From Fibrella forsythiae (lineage in GTDB: Bacteria; Bacteroidota; Bacteroidia; Cytophagales; Spirosomataceae), in NCBI RefSeq assembly GCF_017353175.1, contig NZ_JAFMYW010000009.1, positions 248,001 to 312,000 of the forward strand: 64,000 nucleotides of DNA, given 5' to 3'. The notes under the pieces were generated by a model, which saw nothing but the letters and a program-made list of their open reading frames with translations, was not told where the DNA came from and did no database searches. Position numbers and translations under genes: made by a program. Of the stretch, positions 16,640-24,859 are shown piece after piece (the first letter of the stretch is position 1; each line of letters starts with the position of its first letter).

Positions 16640-17173
16640 TTACGATTCTTTCAGTACAAAAATATCTTTTGTATTCCGGCCAAGGCCATCGTAGTCAAGG
16701 CCGTAGCCAACAACGAATTTATTATCTATTTCGAAGCCAACGTATGCCAGATCGACCGGGGTTTTCAGGGCGGCAGGCTTAAAGAGGAGGGTGGCAATAG
16801 CGATAGAAGCTGGTTCTTTCTCAGCCAGTTGCCGGCAAACGTGCGCAATGGTTGTGCCGGTATCGACGATGTCTTCCACCACAATCAGGTCGCGCCCGGT
16901 GATGGCTTCGGTTAGCCCAAGAATTTCCTTCACGGTACCCGTCGAGGCCGTTTGTTCGTACGAAGCCACCCGGATAAACGTAATCTCGCAGTCGATGGTC
17001 AGGTTCTTGAGCAGATCGGCGGTGAACAGGACAGCGCCATTCAGAACACCTACGATCAGTGGACAACGACCGGCATAATCGTGGTTAATCTGGTTGGCCA
17101 GTTCGGCAATGCGGGCCTGAAGAGGTTCACGGCCAATAAATGGCACAAACGTTTTGTCGAGTACAGTCAGCAT
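16640..17173 (-). CDS. hpt: hypoxanthine phosphoribosyltransferase
   Basis: A cytoplasmic purine-salvage enzyme of 177 residues that joins hypoxanthine or guanine to PRPP. The PRPP-binding motif IVVEDIVDTGTT (about residues 96-107) is typical, along with LIVGVLNGAVLF and the C-terminal VGYGLDYDGLGRN segment that closes over the base. I choose the ATG at 17173 (MLTVLDKTF); the longer frame adds 18 unconserved residues. It faces the TPR gene divergently across about 118 bases. Confidence 0.92.
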   Translation of the reverse strand: MLTVLDKTFVPFIGREPLQARIAELANQINHDYAGRCPLIVGVLNGAVLFTADLLKNLTIDCEITFIRVASYEQTASTGTVKEILGLTEAITGRDLIVVEDIVDTGTTIAHVCRQLAEKEPASIAIATLLFKPAALKTPVDLAYVGFEIDNKFVVGYGLDYDGLGRNTKDIFVLKES

Positions 17174-17291
17174 CGGCCAAAGGTACGGCAGAAAATGAAC
17201 GTCTGTTAAACGGATATGAGCGTACATACGTTGTATAGGCGACCATCCACGGTGACTATCCCCTGTGGTTCTGTCAGATACCAGTTATACT

Positions 17292-18518
17292 ATGTTGTTC
17301 CGCATTCAGTTACTCTTTGTTTCGCTTTTGCTGCTGGCTGCCTCGTCTGCCCGGGCACAGCTGTACTCATCCGCCGATTTTGATAAGAAATACGATGGGC
17401 TGTTGCATCATCCCGGCGTGCAGATTGAATCGGCCGAGGCGATCAATAACATGTACAATTACAAGTTTGCGCTGGCCGACAAGGAGTTTCGCTGGCTGCG
17501 GCTCCGGTACCCAAGCCACCCTATGCCGTACTTTCTGATGGGCATGGCCGAGTGGTGGAAGATCGTGCCCAATACCGACGTGGAAGACTACGATAACCGC
17601 TGTCTGGCCCTGATGGACACCACGATTACGCTGTCGGAAGAACTGTATGACAAGAGCGAGAATAAGAGTGAGCCCGCGTTCTTTCTGGCGGCGGCCTACT
17701 CGTTCAAAGCCCGTATTTACTCTGAGCGGAAGAAGTGGACGAAGGCAACGTTTGCCGGGAAAAATGCGCTGAAATACTTCGAGCAGTGTAAAGGCAAAGG
17801 CGATCTGATGCCCGAACTGATGTTTGGCGATGGCCTGTATAACTACTACGCCAAATGGATTCCGGAAAACTACGCGCTGCTAAAGCCGATCTTGATGTTC
17901 TTCCCGAAGGGAAACAAAGAGCAGGGAATCAAAGAATTGGAAAAAACAGCCAATAATGCGTTCTACACGCGGGTCGAGGCCCGGTATTTTCTGTTGCAGA
18001 TCTATAGCATGGAAAACCAGTACGACAAGGCCTACGATATGTCGAAGTTCATGACGGAGCAATACCCGGATAACCCGTTCTTCGAACGCTACTATGCCCG
18101 GTCGGCTTTCGTGAAGGGCCGGTTGAACGAGGCCGAAAGCATCTCGAAAGATATTCTGTCTAAAATCGCCGCCGGTAAAGATGGTTACGAGGGGGTGAGC
18201 GGCCGAACGGCGGCTTACATCCTGGCGTACATTAATCAGAATTTCTACCGGAATACGGCCGAGGCCAAGAAATATTACCAGCAATCGATTGACTTTGCGC
18301 TGGCCACCAACTCGAAGAATGCGGGCTACTACTGGTCATCATTGCTGGGGCTGGGGCGCATTGCCGATGCCGAGAAAAACTACGATCAGGCGCGGGCCTA
18401 CTATACCGAAGTGATGGACAACGCCGACCATAAATCGGCGCAATACCTGGAAGCCAAGAAGGCCGTAAAAGAAGGTAAACAGTCGCGCCGTGAAGAGCGC
18501 CGCAAGCGCCGGGAATAG
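17292..18518 (+). CDS. exported tetratricopeptide repeat protein
   Basis: A 408-residue secreted or periplasmic TPR protein. The signal peptide is MLFRIQLLFVSLLLLAASSARA with a cleavage site before QLYSS; I start at the ATG at 17292 for this reason. TPR-like helical pairs are seen near residues 60-95, 125-165, 215-250 (YFLLQIYSMENQYDKAYDMS) and 320-375 (LGLGRIADAEKNYDQARAYY). The C-terminus is very basic. A role as a scaffold for envelope proteins is likely but not specified by the sequence. The gene ends in a 12-bp hairpin. Confidence 0.85.
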   Translation: MLFRIQLLFVSLLLLAASSARAQLYSSADFDKKYDGLLHHPGVQIESAEAINNMYNYKFALADKEFRWLRLRYPSHPMPYFLMGMAEWWKIVPNTDVEDYDNRCLALMDTTITLSEELYDKSENKSEPAFFLAAAYSFKARIYSERKKWTKATFAGKNALKYFEQCKGKGDLMPELMFGDGLYNYYAKWIPENYALLKPILMFFPKGNKEQGIKELEKTANNAFYTRVEARYFLLQIYSMENQYDKAYDMSKFMTEQYPDNPFFERYYARSAFVKGRLNEAESISKDILSKIAAGKDGYEGVSGRTAAYILAYINQNFYRNTAEAKKYYQQSIDFALATNSKNAGYYWSSLLGLGRIADAEKNYDQARAYYTEVMDNADHKSAQYLEAKKAVKEGKQSRREERRKRRE

Positions 18519-18520
18519 AA

Positions 18521-18566
18521 GAAACGTCAGTAGATTCGCATCGTTATGCCACATTACTGACGTTTC
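18521..18566. terminator. 12-bp perfect hairpin after the TPR gene
   Basis: GAAACGTCAGTA (18521-18532) pairs exactly with TACTGACGTTTC (18555-18566). It lies between the TPR stop (18518) and the start of the next gene (18570), so it may also regulate the latter. Confidence 0.7.
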
Positions 18567-18569
18567 AAT

Positions 18570-18923
18570 ATGAAAAATCTCCGTATTAATGGCCGGGTCT
18601 GGCTCGAAACGACGTCGGAAGGCGAAACGGAACGATTTTTAGGCATCGGTCGGATGGAACTACTGGGCCATATTCAGCAGACAGGGTCTATCAACAAGGC
18701 CGCCAAAGCCATGAGCATGTCGTATAAACGGGCGTGGGAACTGGTGCAGTCTATGAATAAGCTGGCCGATGTACCGCTGGTCGTTACGCAAACCGGTGGC
18801 TCAACAGGCGGTGGCGCTGTTGTTACGGCCGAAGGTGAAAAATACCTCGCCCAGTATCAGGCACTCCAGGTACGTTTCCACCAGTTTCTGGCAGATGAAC
18901 TAGCCCGGTTTTCGGAGGCGTAG
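18570..18923 (+). CDS. ModE-like winged helix-turn-helix protein
   Basis: A 117-residue stand-alone winged HTH of the type found at the N-terminus of the molybdate regulator ModE (LysR-like HTH). The diagnostic segment is GRMELLGHIQQTGSINKAAKAMSMSYKRAWELV, residues about 27-59, and the wing GGSTGGGAVVT is near 80-90. There is no C-terminal molybdate-binding (MOP) domain, so it is either a DNA-binding protein with another signal or a partner-dependent regulator. No molybdenum genes are nearby. Its start is only four bases after a hairpin. Confidence 0.85.
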   Translation: MKNLRINGRVWLETTSEGETERFLGIGRMELLGHIQQTGSINKAAKAMSMSYKRAWELVQSMNKLADVPLVVTQTGGSTGGGAVVTAEGEKYLAQYQALQVRFHQFLADELARFSEA

Positions 18924-19047
18924 GTACGTCGTTGGGGTAGTTGCGCTGGTTTTCTTCGCGCCGCCCGGACGCAGGACCGCCTCAACTCCGCTTAGAGCGA
19001 CAAGCCCACTTTCACCGGCAAAATTTACGCCTTTACCGCTATTGTTG

Positions 19048-19076
19048 CCCTTGCTATGGGCACCATCGTACCTTGG
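19048..19076 (+). promoter_or_regulatory. candidate promoter for the LytS-like kinase
   Basis: TACCTTGG (19069-19076) is one base off TAnnTTTG, with a TTGC about 20 bases upstream. The start codon follows 18 bases later. Confidence 0.3.
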
Positions 19077-19093
19077 TCATTTCATGAACGCGC

Positions 19094-20206
19094 ATGAGCC
19101 GGAGTGCCTACCTTGTCCTGATTCACCTGCTGAGTTGTCTGGCTTTTCTGGCCTTACCCTATGTCTTTGCGCAGGATGGGTTTGCCAAGCTGGCCGAATT
19201 GCCTGTTAATCCCCACGAGCAGCGAAATCTGGCCTCGTATCTGCTCACCATCGCTTTCTTTTATACCAATTTTTACTGGTTGATTCCCCGGCTGTTTTTC
19301 AGCAAAAAGTACGTACTGTACGGCCTGTGTGTGCTGATCTGTTTCCTGTTTGTGCAGGGAACACTGACGGTCATCAACCAGCGGGCGAATCCGACGTTTA
19401 ACGGCGTGCCGCCACAGCACGTACCTGATCATGGCCCGCCGCCGTATGCGCAGAACGGCCAGCCAGGGCTACCACCATCCATGCCGCCCGGTGGTTCATT
19501 TCGGGGTGGGCCGCCACAAAGCAGTTTGCCGGCTGAAATTAGCCAGACGTTTTTTCTGTTTCTGGTTGGCCTGCTGCTGTCACTGGCGATCCGGATTAAC
19601 AGCCGCTGGCGCGAAACCGAGCAGCAGCGGCTCAGCACCGAACTGTCGTACCTGAAAGCGCAGATCAATCCGCATTTTCTGTTCAATACCCTCAACAGCA
19701 TTTACTCGCTGGCCATCGAGCAATCGGCCGCTACGGCCGATGCCATTGTGCAGCTTTCCTCCTTTCTCAGGTACGTTATTGCCGAAGGCCGACAAGATAG
19801 CGTGGCCCTAAGCCACGAATTAGGCTACGTGGGACACTACATTGCGTTGCAGCGGCTACGGCTCGACGATACCGTTCCTGTTCAATACGATACAAAAGGG
19901 ACTAGTCATGGTTTGCAGATTACACCGCTGGTACTGATCTCATTTATTGAAAATGCATTCAAATACGGGGCCAGTCCGCAGGAACCATCGCAGATCAGGG
20001 TTGAGATCAACGTGACGGGGAAGGATCTTCATCTGTTGGTTTTTAATCAGAAAGTGCGGGTGTCAGATGCTACGGCGGCCAGCAGTGGTATTGGCCTGAC
20101 GAACACAAAAGCCCGTCTGCAATTGTTGTATCCGGGGCGGCACAAGCTGGAGATTCAGGACGAACCGGCTAGTTTTACGGTAAACCTCTACCTGACCCTG
20201 GCCTAA
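19094..20206 (+). CDS. LytS-type sensor histidine kinase
   Basis: A 370-residue kinase of the LytS/YehU family (PF06580). Four hydrophobic segments lie at about residues 4-26, 48-66, 75-97 and 151-167. Between the third and fourth is a Pro/His/Gly-rich loop (about 105-147, with PPQHVPDHGPPPY). The His-kinase motif LKAQINPHFLFNTLNSIY (about 189-206) carries the phosphorylated His. The ATPase domain has SFIENAFKYG and GIGLTNTKARL. It pairs with the LytTR regulator at 21630, from which it is separated by a hydrolase gene. A paralogous pair is at 40.8-42.7 kb. Confidence 0.92.
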   Translation: MSRSAYLVLIHLLSCLAFLALPYVFAQDGFAKLAELPVNPHEQRNLASYLLTIAFFYTNFYWLIPRLFFSKKYVLYGLCVLICFLFVQGTLTVINQRANPTFNGVPPQHVPDHGPPPYAQNGQPGLPPSMPPGGSFRGGPPQSSLPAEISQTFFLFLVGLLLSLAIRINSRWRETEQQRLSTELSYLKAQINPHFLFNTLNSIYSLAIEQSAATADAIVQLSSFLRYVIAEGRQDSVALSHELGYVGHYIALQRLRLDDTVPVQYDTKGTSHGLQITPLVLISFIENAFKYGASPQEPSQIRVEINVTGKDLHLLVFNQKVRVSDATAASSGIGLTNTKARLQLLYPGRHKLEIQDEPASFTVNLYLTLA

Positions 20207-20251
20207 GCCGGGCGTCGGTACCGGCAATGTCAACTCCTACTCCTGATACCC

Positions 20252-21553
20252 GTGAAAAGTAACCTGACCTATTTCCTGCTAACGCTGCTCATGACGTTGA
20301 CGGTAGCCGTTAACACAACTGCCCAAACGCCCGGTGATGCCTTCGTGACTGGCGACCCGTTGCCCAATGCGCCCGAGCTGGCGGCCCGGGGAACGTATGC
20401 AGTGGGCGTGCGAACCATGACCGTCGTACACAAGGGGCAAGTCGATGTTCTGCATACGAAAGAAGGGAAACACCCGCTCTACGACCGCCCGCTGACGCTC
20501 GAAATCTGGTATCCGGCCCGGGTGGCGGCGAATAAGCCGGCCATCATACAGTACGAATCCGTGTTTGGCCGGGCCAACGACCCCAAACGCCCCCTGATTC
20601 CGTTCACGTTTCCGGGCCGGGCCAGCCGCGATGCCGAGCCGGATAACAGCGGCGGGGCTTATCCGCTGGTTATCGTTTCGCATGGGTATCCCGGTTCTCG
20701 ATTACTGCTGACGTACCTGACTGAAAACCTGGCCTCGAAAGGATATGTGGTGGTGGCCATCGACCATACCGAATCGACCTATCGCGATCTGGCTGCGTTT
20801 CCGAGCACCCTGCTGAATCGACCACTCGATGACTTGTTTGTTCTGAACGAAATGGCCCGGCTGGGCGCTAAGGCCGGTAACACTTTTTTAGCGGGGCTGC
20901 TCAACGCCGACAATACCGCTCTGATCGGTTATTCGATGGGTGGCTACGGGGTGCTTAATACTACAGGGGCCGGTTTTAGCCCACAAGCCATGACGCTGTT
21001 CGGCAAGGTGTCTGGCGGTAGCACGGCACTTGAGCCGCGCACCATGGCCTCGCCAGCCTACAAACCCACGCTTGATCCCCGAATCAAAGCCGTAGTTGCG
21101 TTTGCTCCCTGGGGTATGGTCGATGGCGTATGGGATGCCGCCGGGCTGGCCGGTCTGACCCTGCCAATGCTCTTTGTGGCGGGTAGCAAAGATGATATAT
21201 CGGGCTACGAAAAGGGGGTAAAAGCCATTTATGATGGGGCAGTGAACGCTGATCGGTACATGCTGACCTACGAGAACGCCCGGCACAATGTAGCGCCTAA
21301 CCCGCCGCCGGCAGCATCATTATTACCCGGCGCCCCGGCTGACGACTACAATCATTATGCTGAGCCCGCCTGGAATGAGCGCCGAATCAACAACATCAAC
21401 CAGCACTTTGTAACGGCTTTTCTGGGTGTTCACCTTAAAAAGCTTGACTATGCCAGCTACCTGAACGTGCCCGAAACAGACGATCGTGGCGCCTGGAAAG
21501 GTTTCAAACCGCGCACGTCCGTTGGACTCGAAATGCGCCATGCAAAGCCCTAG
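20252..21553 (+). CDS. exported alpha/beta hydrolase (dienelactone hydrolase/PAF-acetylhydrolase type)
   Basis: A 433-residue secreted serine hydrolase. The signal peptide ([28 protein letters not shown] start) is followed by an alpha/beta hydrolase core: [14 protein letters not shown] provides the oxyanion region (about residues 147-160), and the nucleophile is the Ser in GYSMGGYG (about 227-234). The acid and His are probably in the [12 protein letters not shown] region and HNVAPNP. It lies between the kinase and regulator of a LytS/LytTR pair, in the same direction, so it may be a signal-processing partner or simply an insertion. The substrate is unknown. Confidence 0.87.
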   Translation: MKSNLTYFLLTLLMTLTVAVNTTAQTPGDAFVTGDPLPNAPELAARGTYAVGVRTMTVVHKGQVDVLHTKEGKHPLYDRPLTLEIWYPARVAANKPAIIQYESVFGRANDPKRPLIPFTFPGRASRDAEPDNSGGAYPLVIVSHGYPGSRLLLTYLTENLASKGYVVVAIDHTESTYRDLAAFPSTLLNRPLDDLFVLNEMARLGAKAGNTFLAGLLNADNTALIGYSMGGYGVLNTTGAGFSPQAMTLFGKVSGGSTALEPRTMASPAYKPTLDPRIKAVVAFAPWGMVDGVWDAAGLAGLTLPMLFVAGSKDDISGYEKGVKAIYDGAVNADRYMLTYENARHNVAPNPPPAASLLPGAPADDYNHYAEPAWNERRINNINQHFVTAFLGVHLKKLDYASYLNVPETDDRGAWKGFKPRTSVGLEMRHAKP

Positions 21554-21629
21554 TTCGCAAAGCCAACAGCGCCATTCACCTGCCTAACGTTATCACCTAG
21601 AATACGCTCAACACTTCTCTGACACCGCC

Positions 21630-22334
21630 ATGATTCGGGCTATTGCGCTAGACGACGAACCACCTGCCCTGCGCGTGCTGACCCACTTCTGCCAGCAGGT
21701 CGACTTCATTGATCTGCAACAGACGTTCACGCGTACCGACGAGGCGCAGCAGCACATAACGCAGTCGGAGGTAGACCTTCTGTTTCTGGATATCAATATG
21801 CCGTTCATTTCCGGAACAGATTTTTACCGGGCTATAAGCGCCGCTGAGGGAACACCGCCCATGGTCATTTTCACGACTGCCTATGCCGAATATGCCGTAG
21901 AAGGGTTTGAGCTCAACGCCCTTGATTACCTCTTGAAGCCGTTTACGTTCGAGCGGTTTTTGCAAGCCGTAACGAAGGCCAATGACTATAGCAACTGGCA
22001 GCAGCGTAGTAAACCCGCCGACGATTACCTCTATATCCGGGCCGACTATACCATTTATAAGATTGCCTACGCCGATATCCTGCTGATCGAAGGCTTAGAC
22101 GATTACCTGAAGGTTCACCTCGCATCGACAAACCACCCTATCGTGGCCCGCCTGACGATGAAGGCCATCCTGGAAAAGCTTTCCGACGATCAGTTCATCC
22201 GGGTGCACCGGTCATTCATTGTTCCGTTCAAACGCATCGAAGGAATCCGGAATAAGACCATTCGTCTGGCTGATCGGGACGTACCTATCGGGGCCAGTTA
22301 CGAAGCCGCGCTGCTCAATCGATTCCGATCGTAA
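21630..22334 (+). CDS. LytTR-type response regulator
   Basis: A 234-residue response regulator. The receiver domain has DDE (8-10), the phosphoacceptor Asp54 in LLFLDINMP and the YLLKPFTFERF segment. The C-terminal LytTR DNA-binding domain (about 133-232) includes LYIRADYTIYKIAYADILLIEG (split here as LYIRADYTIYKI and YADILLIEG), FIRVHRSFIVPF and IPIGASYEAALLNRF. It is closely similar in layout to the regulator at 40835. Partner kinase: the gene at 19094, with the hydrolase in between. Confidence 0.92.
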   Translation: MIRAIALDDEPPALRVLTHFCQQVDFIDLQQTFTRTDEAQQHITQSEVDLLFLDINMPFISGTDFYRAISAAEGTPPMVIFTTAYAEYAVEGFELNALDYLLKPFTFERFLQAVTKANDYSNWQQRSKPADDYLYIRADYTIYKIAYADILLIEGLDDYLKVHLASTNHPIVARLTMKAILEKLSDDQFIRVHRSFIVPFKRIEGIRNKTIRLADRDVPIGASYEAALLNRFRS

Positions 22335-22464
22335 GAAGCATTTTCGACAGGTACGTCCTGTTTCACCGACACATTGTCCCCGTTAACCGATAACTGGCCT
22401 TTCGACGCAACGAAAGGCCTTTTTCGTGCGCTACAGGGGTATATCATCGTAAACAGCGCAAACT

Positions 22465-22632
22465 ATGCTAGGCTTAGGCACATCCGAAATCGTCCTCATT
22501 CTGTCGGTCATTCTTCTCTTCTTCGGCGCCAAGAAATTGCCCGAACTGGCGCGTGGACTCGGTACCGGTATCCGTGAATTTAAAGAGGCTACCCAGGAAG
22601 CGAAAGCAACCATCAACGGCCCATCCAACTAA
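22465..22632 (+). CDS. tatA: TatA/E twin-arginine translocase subunit
   Basis: A 55-residue protein read directly from the sequence: MLGLGTSEIVLILSVILLFF is the membrane helix, followed by GAKKLPELARGLG, the amphipathic helix with the TatA/E signature FGxxKLPELxRxxG, and then a short charged tail (IREFKEATQEA). It forms the channel part of the Sec-independent export system in the inner membrane. It is short but complete. No tatC is nearby. It lies just upstream of an exported dioxygenase whose signal has an incomplete Tat motif. Confidence 0.9.
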   Translation: MLGLGTSEIVLILSVILLFFGAKKLPELARGLGTGIREFKEATQEAKATINGPSN

Positions 22633-22673
22633 GTATCTGATCAATTAACTCTTCGTCAAATCACCCTGAACGT

Positions 22674-23444
22674 ATGGAACGTAGCGAATTTTTGAAACGT
22701 GGATTCGGCAGCCTGTTGGGTATCACAGCCATTTTACCCATAATCGACGCCTGTAGCGACAGCACCTCTATAGACCCAACCACCACAACCGGAACCACCA
22801 CGCCCGGTAGCTCAACGGTTACTACACCCAGCGCAACCACAACCGCTGCCAGTGGAAGCTGCACCGTAACTCCCTCTGAAACGGAAGGGCCTTTCCCGAC
22901 CAAAGTGCCCGCCAATTTTGTGCGCAAAGACATCCGGGCTGATCGGACGGGCGTGCCCTTCACCATGAACATCACCATCAACAATGCCAGCGCCAGTTGT
23001 GCCGCTCTGGCGGGTGCTATCGTCGACGTGTGGCATTGTGATAAAGACGGTTATTATTCGGAATATGGTGGGTCGGGCATGCAGAGCGTGAACTACCAGA
23101 ATGTTGATTTCCTGCGCGGTCGGCAAACGACAGACAGCAACGGGCTGGTCAGCTTCACGTCGATCTTCCCCGGCTGGTATTCGGGTCGCGCACCGCACAT
23201 CCACGTGCACATCTATAATTCGGCGGGCAAATCTTTGCTGGTCACCCAGATCGCTTTCCCCTACGCCGTGTCGAATACAGTGTACACCACGGCAAGCGCG
23301 TATGGCTATACCAAAGGCGCACAGGATACCCTAAACGAACGCGACAATGTGTTCTCTGACGGATTCACGACCGAACTGGCTACCGTAACCGGAAGCGTTG
23401 CCGCTGGGTACGTGCTCACGCACGCGATCACAGTGAATGCATAG
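22674..23444 (+). CDS. exported intradiol ring-cleavage dioxygenase-like lipoprotein
   Basis: A 256-residue protein of the intradiol dioxygenase family (protocatechuate 3,4-dioxygenase beta-like). The N-terminus MERSEFLKRGFGSLLGITAI resembles a Tat signal with R-S in place of R-R, and ends at a lipobox cysteine (C27, IIDAC). A Thr/Ser-rich linker (about 30-65) follows. The catalytic domain has the iron ligands in the expected places: Tyr in WHCDKDGYYSEYG, and Tyr/His/His in GWYSGRAPHIHVHIY. Members cleave catechols, yet an envelope-anchored form suggests an extracytoplasmic aromatic substrate. TatA is encoded immediately upstream. Confidence 0.88.
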   Translation: MERSEFLKRGFGSLLGITAILPIIDACSDSTSIDPTTTTGTTTPGSSTVTTPSATTTAASGSCTVTPSETEGPFPTKVPANFVRKDIRADRTGVPFTMNITINNASASCAALAGAIVDVWHCDKDGYYSEYGGSGMQSVNYQNVDFLRGRQTTDSNGLVSFTSIFPGWYSGRAPHIHVHIYNSAGKSLLVTQIAFPYAVSNTVYTTASAYGYTKGAQDTLNERDNVFSDGFTTELATVTGSVAAGYVLTHAITVNA

Positions 23445-23651
23445 TGGTTGTTACACTTATAACGAAAATCAATTGAGGGGCCTATCGTTGCCAGAAGCTG
23501 GCACAAGAGGCAATTTTATCTTTATCCATAGCAAAAGGCCTATTACAGCGGTTTTGGAAAGGCTTTTCCGAATCCGAACGGCGATCCAGTCCGTAAAATC
23601 GTGTGATTGACCGGAAAGGCCAATCTTTCCTGACTCACGCCTGTCTTTTAA

Positions 23652-23679
23652 ATTTATTTAGACTCTCTATAAATAAATC
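23652..23679. promoter_or_regulatory. candidate iron-responsive operator before small protein A
   Basis: ATTTATTTAGA and TATAAATAAAT form an imperfect inverted repeat upstream of the promoter element at 23690. The TTTATTTAGA core recurs at 24766-24775 before the TonB receptor gene, which suggests a shared regulator (DtxR- or Fur-type). Confidence 0.45.
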
Positions 23680-23689
23680 AAAATCCCTG

Positions 23690-23697
23690 TATATTTG
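23690..23697 (+). promoter_or_regulatory. promoter -7 element of small protein A
   Basis: TATATTTG matches TAnnTTTG exactly and is 19 bases before the ATG at 23717. The -33 region coincides with the candidate operator. Confidence 0.55.
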
Positions 23698-23716
23698 CCC
23701 GGTCATTCTACAGAAT

Positions 23717-24082
23717 ATGGAAGGAAGCGTGCCCGCATCGTATCAGGAGGTGTTCAGAACCGACAAAGGGGTCGTGTATCAGTGTGATAAGACGAACCGG
23801 CTGATCCTGTCGTTCTGGGGCAGTCACACGCCCCTGTCGGCCCGCGATTTCGCGCAGTTCCGGCGCATGGTCGAAACCGTCAATATTCACCAGATGGCGC
23901 TCAGTACCGATGCCGCCGACGATGTGGAAATACTGACCCTGCCGCGCTCGGAGCGTTGCTATGTGCTGACGCTTTGTGAAGTTATTCACCTGCGCGAACT
24001 GCTCAGCGGGGCCAATCTGATGCTGGAATTAAACAGTATGTTGCGTGAATGTGGGTGCGCTACCCTGTCAGGAAACGTATAA
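23717..24082 (+). CDS. small cysteine protein A of the iron locus (possible DUF6686-like)
   Basis: A 121-residue cytoplasmic protein. I start it at the ATG at 23717 because a near-perfect promoter sits 19 bases before it. The pattern GVVYQCDKTNRLILSFW, then LSARDFAQFRRMVETV and LTLCEVIHLRELL, parallels two small proteins at 28970 and 29314: a cysteine near the start, an I-x-L-x-F strand, an L-x(4)-F-x-x-F helix, and a late helix. This copy has kept only the first cysteine of the CxxC. A candidate iron operator precedes it and ferritin follows, so a role in iron or heme handling is likely. No biochemical function is known to me. Confidence 0.65.
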   Translation: MEGSVPASYQEVFRTDKGVVYQCDKTNRLILSFWGSHTPLSARDFAQFRRMVETVNIHQMALSTDAADDVEILTLPRSERCYVLTLCEVIHLRELLSGANLMLELNSMLRECGCATLSGNV

Positions 24083-24147
24083 GCGATCGGCGAGGACACG
24101 GTATGCCAGCGCCCGACGACGCAGTGATTTCACCAAAATAGTTGCCA

Positions 24148-24684
24148 ATGAAAGATTTAGAACGACTCCGCACGTTGATCAAAGAGCCGGTTGAACTGGT
24201 GCTGAATCAACAGATTCAAATGGAACTGGTATCCTCGTCGAAATACCTGGCGATGGCCGGCTGGTGCGACCGTAACGGCTACGACCATAGCGCGGGCTTT
24301 TTCTACAAACAGTCGGAAGAAGAGCGCGAACATGCCATGAAGCTGTTTCACTACCTGTGCGATCAGGGCGCAATAGCCTATACGCCTGAAATACCTGCCG
24401 TTCCTCAAGAGTTCGACGGGCTACGCTCGGTGTTTGAAACAGTGCTTGAGCAGGAAATCACCGTGACCGACTCGATCAACCGAATTATTGGCGTTTGCCG
24501 CCGCGAAGGGGATTACGCTACCGAAGAGCTGATGAAATGGTATGTGAAAGAGCAGGTAGAAGAAGAATACATTGCCCGACGCTGCCTCGAACTGATCGAT
24601 CAGATTCCGGCTGACCAGATCTATTACCTGGATAAAAAGCTCGCCAGCGTAACCTACGACGAGAATCCATTTGACGAAGCATAA
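24148..24684 (+). CDS. ftnA: non-heme ferritin
   Basis: A 178-residue bacterial ferritin that stores iron as a 24-subunit shell with a ferroxidase centre. Ligands are visible: Glu in LNQQIQMELVSSSKYLAMA, the ExxH of SEEEREHAMKLF, and Glu in VLEQEITV plus QVEEEYIARR. I start at the ATG at 24148; the longer frame begins with TTG. It follows small protein A by 65 bases and is closed by a terminator, then the heme receptor operon begins. The setting indicates iron control. Confidence 0.93.
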   Translation: MKDLERLRTLIKEPVELVLNQQIQMELVSSSKYLAMAGWCDRNGYDHSAGFFYKQSEEEREHAMKLFHYLCDQGAIAYTPEIPAVPQEFDGLRSVFETVLEQEITVTDSINRIIGVCRREGDYATEELMKWYVKEQVEEEYIARRCLELIDQIPADQIYYLDKKLASVTYDENPFDEA

Positions 24685-24710
24685 ACGAAAAGTGACCTAT
24701 CGTTAGGTAA

Positions 24711-24738
24711 AAAAAGGCATCCAGATGGGTGCCTTTTT
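24711..24738 (+). terminator. rho-independent terminator after ferritin
   Basis: AAAAAGGCATCC (24711-24722) pairs with GGGTGCCTTTTT (24727-24738) with one mismatch and a short loop; the U-tract follows the stem. Confidence 0.85.
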
Positions 24739-24765
24739 CCGTTTACTGGCCAGCCAGTCGCTCCT

Positions 24766-24823
24766 TTTATTTAGAAAATATCTAAACAAGGCTAGTTTTT
24801 ATTTGGAATAAATATAAACAAGG
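24766..24823. promoter_or_regulatory. paired direct-repeat operators at the heme receptor promoter
   Basis: Two 26-base direct repeats (24766-24791 and 24798-24823) share the frame TTTATTT-GA-TA-TAAACAAGG. The first contains the inverted repeat TTTAGA-n5-TCTAAA (24770-24786), a shape expected for DtxR-like regulators. The second covers the -33 element of the receptor promoter, so a bound repressor would block transcription. Confidence 0.6.
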
Positions 24824-24833
24824 TATACGTTTG
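24802..24833 (+). promoter_or_regulatory. promoter of the heme uptake operon
   Basis: TTTG (24802-24805), a 20-base spacer and TACGTTTG (24826-24833) match the Bacteroidota consensus fully. The receptor ATG is 27 bases downstream. Confidence 0.8.
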
Positions 24834-24859
24834 CAGCATACTTTCTGATTTGCTCAACG

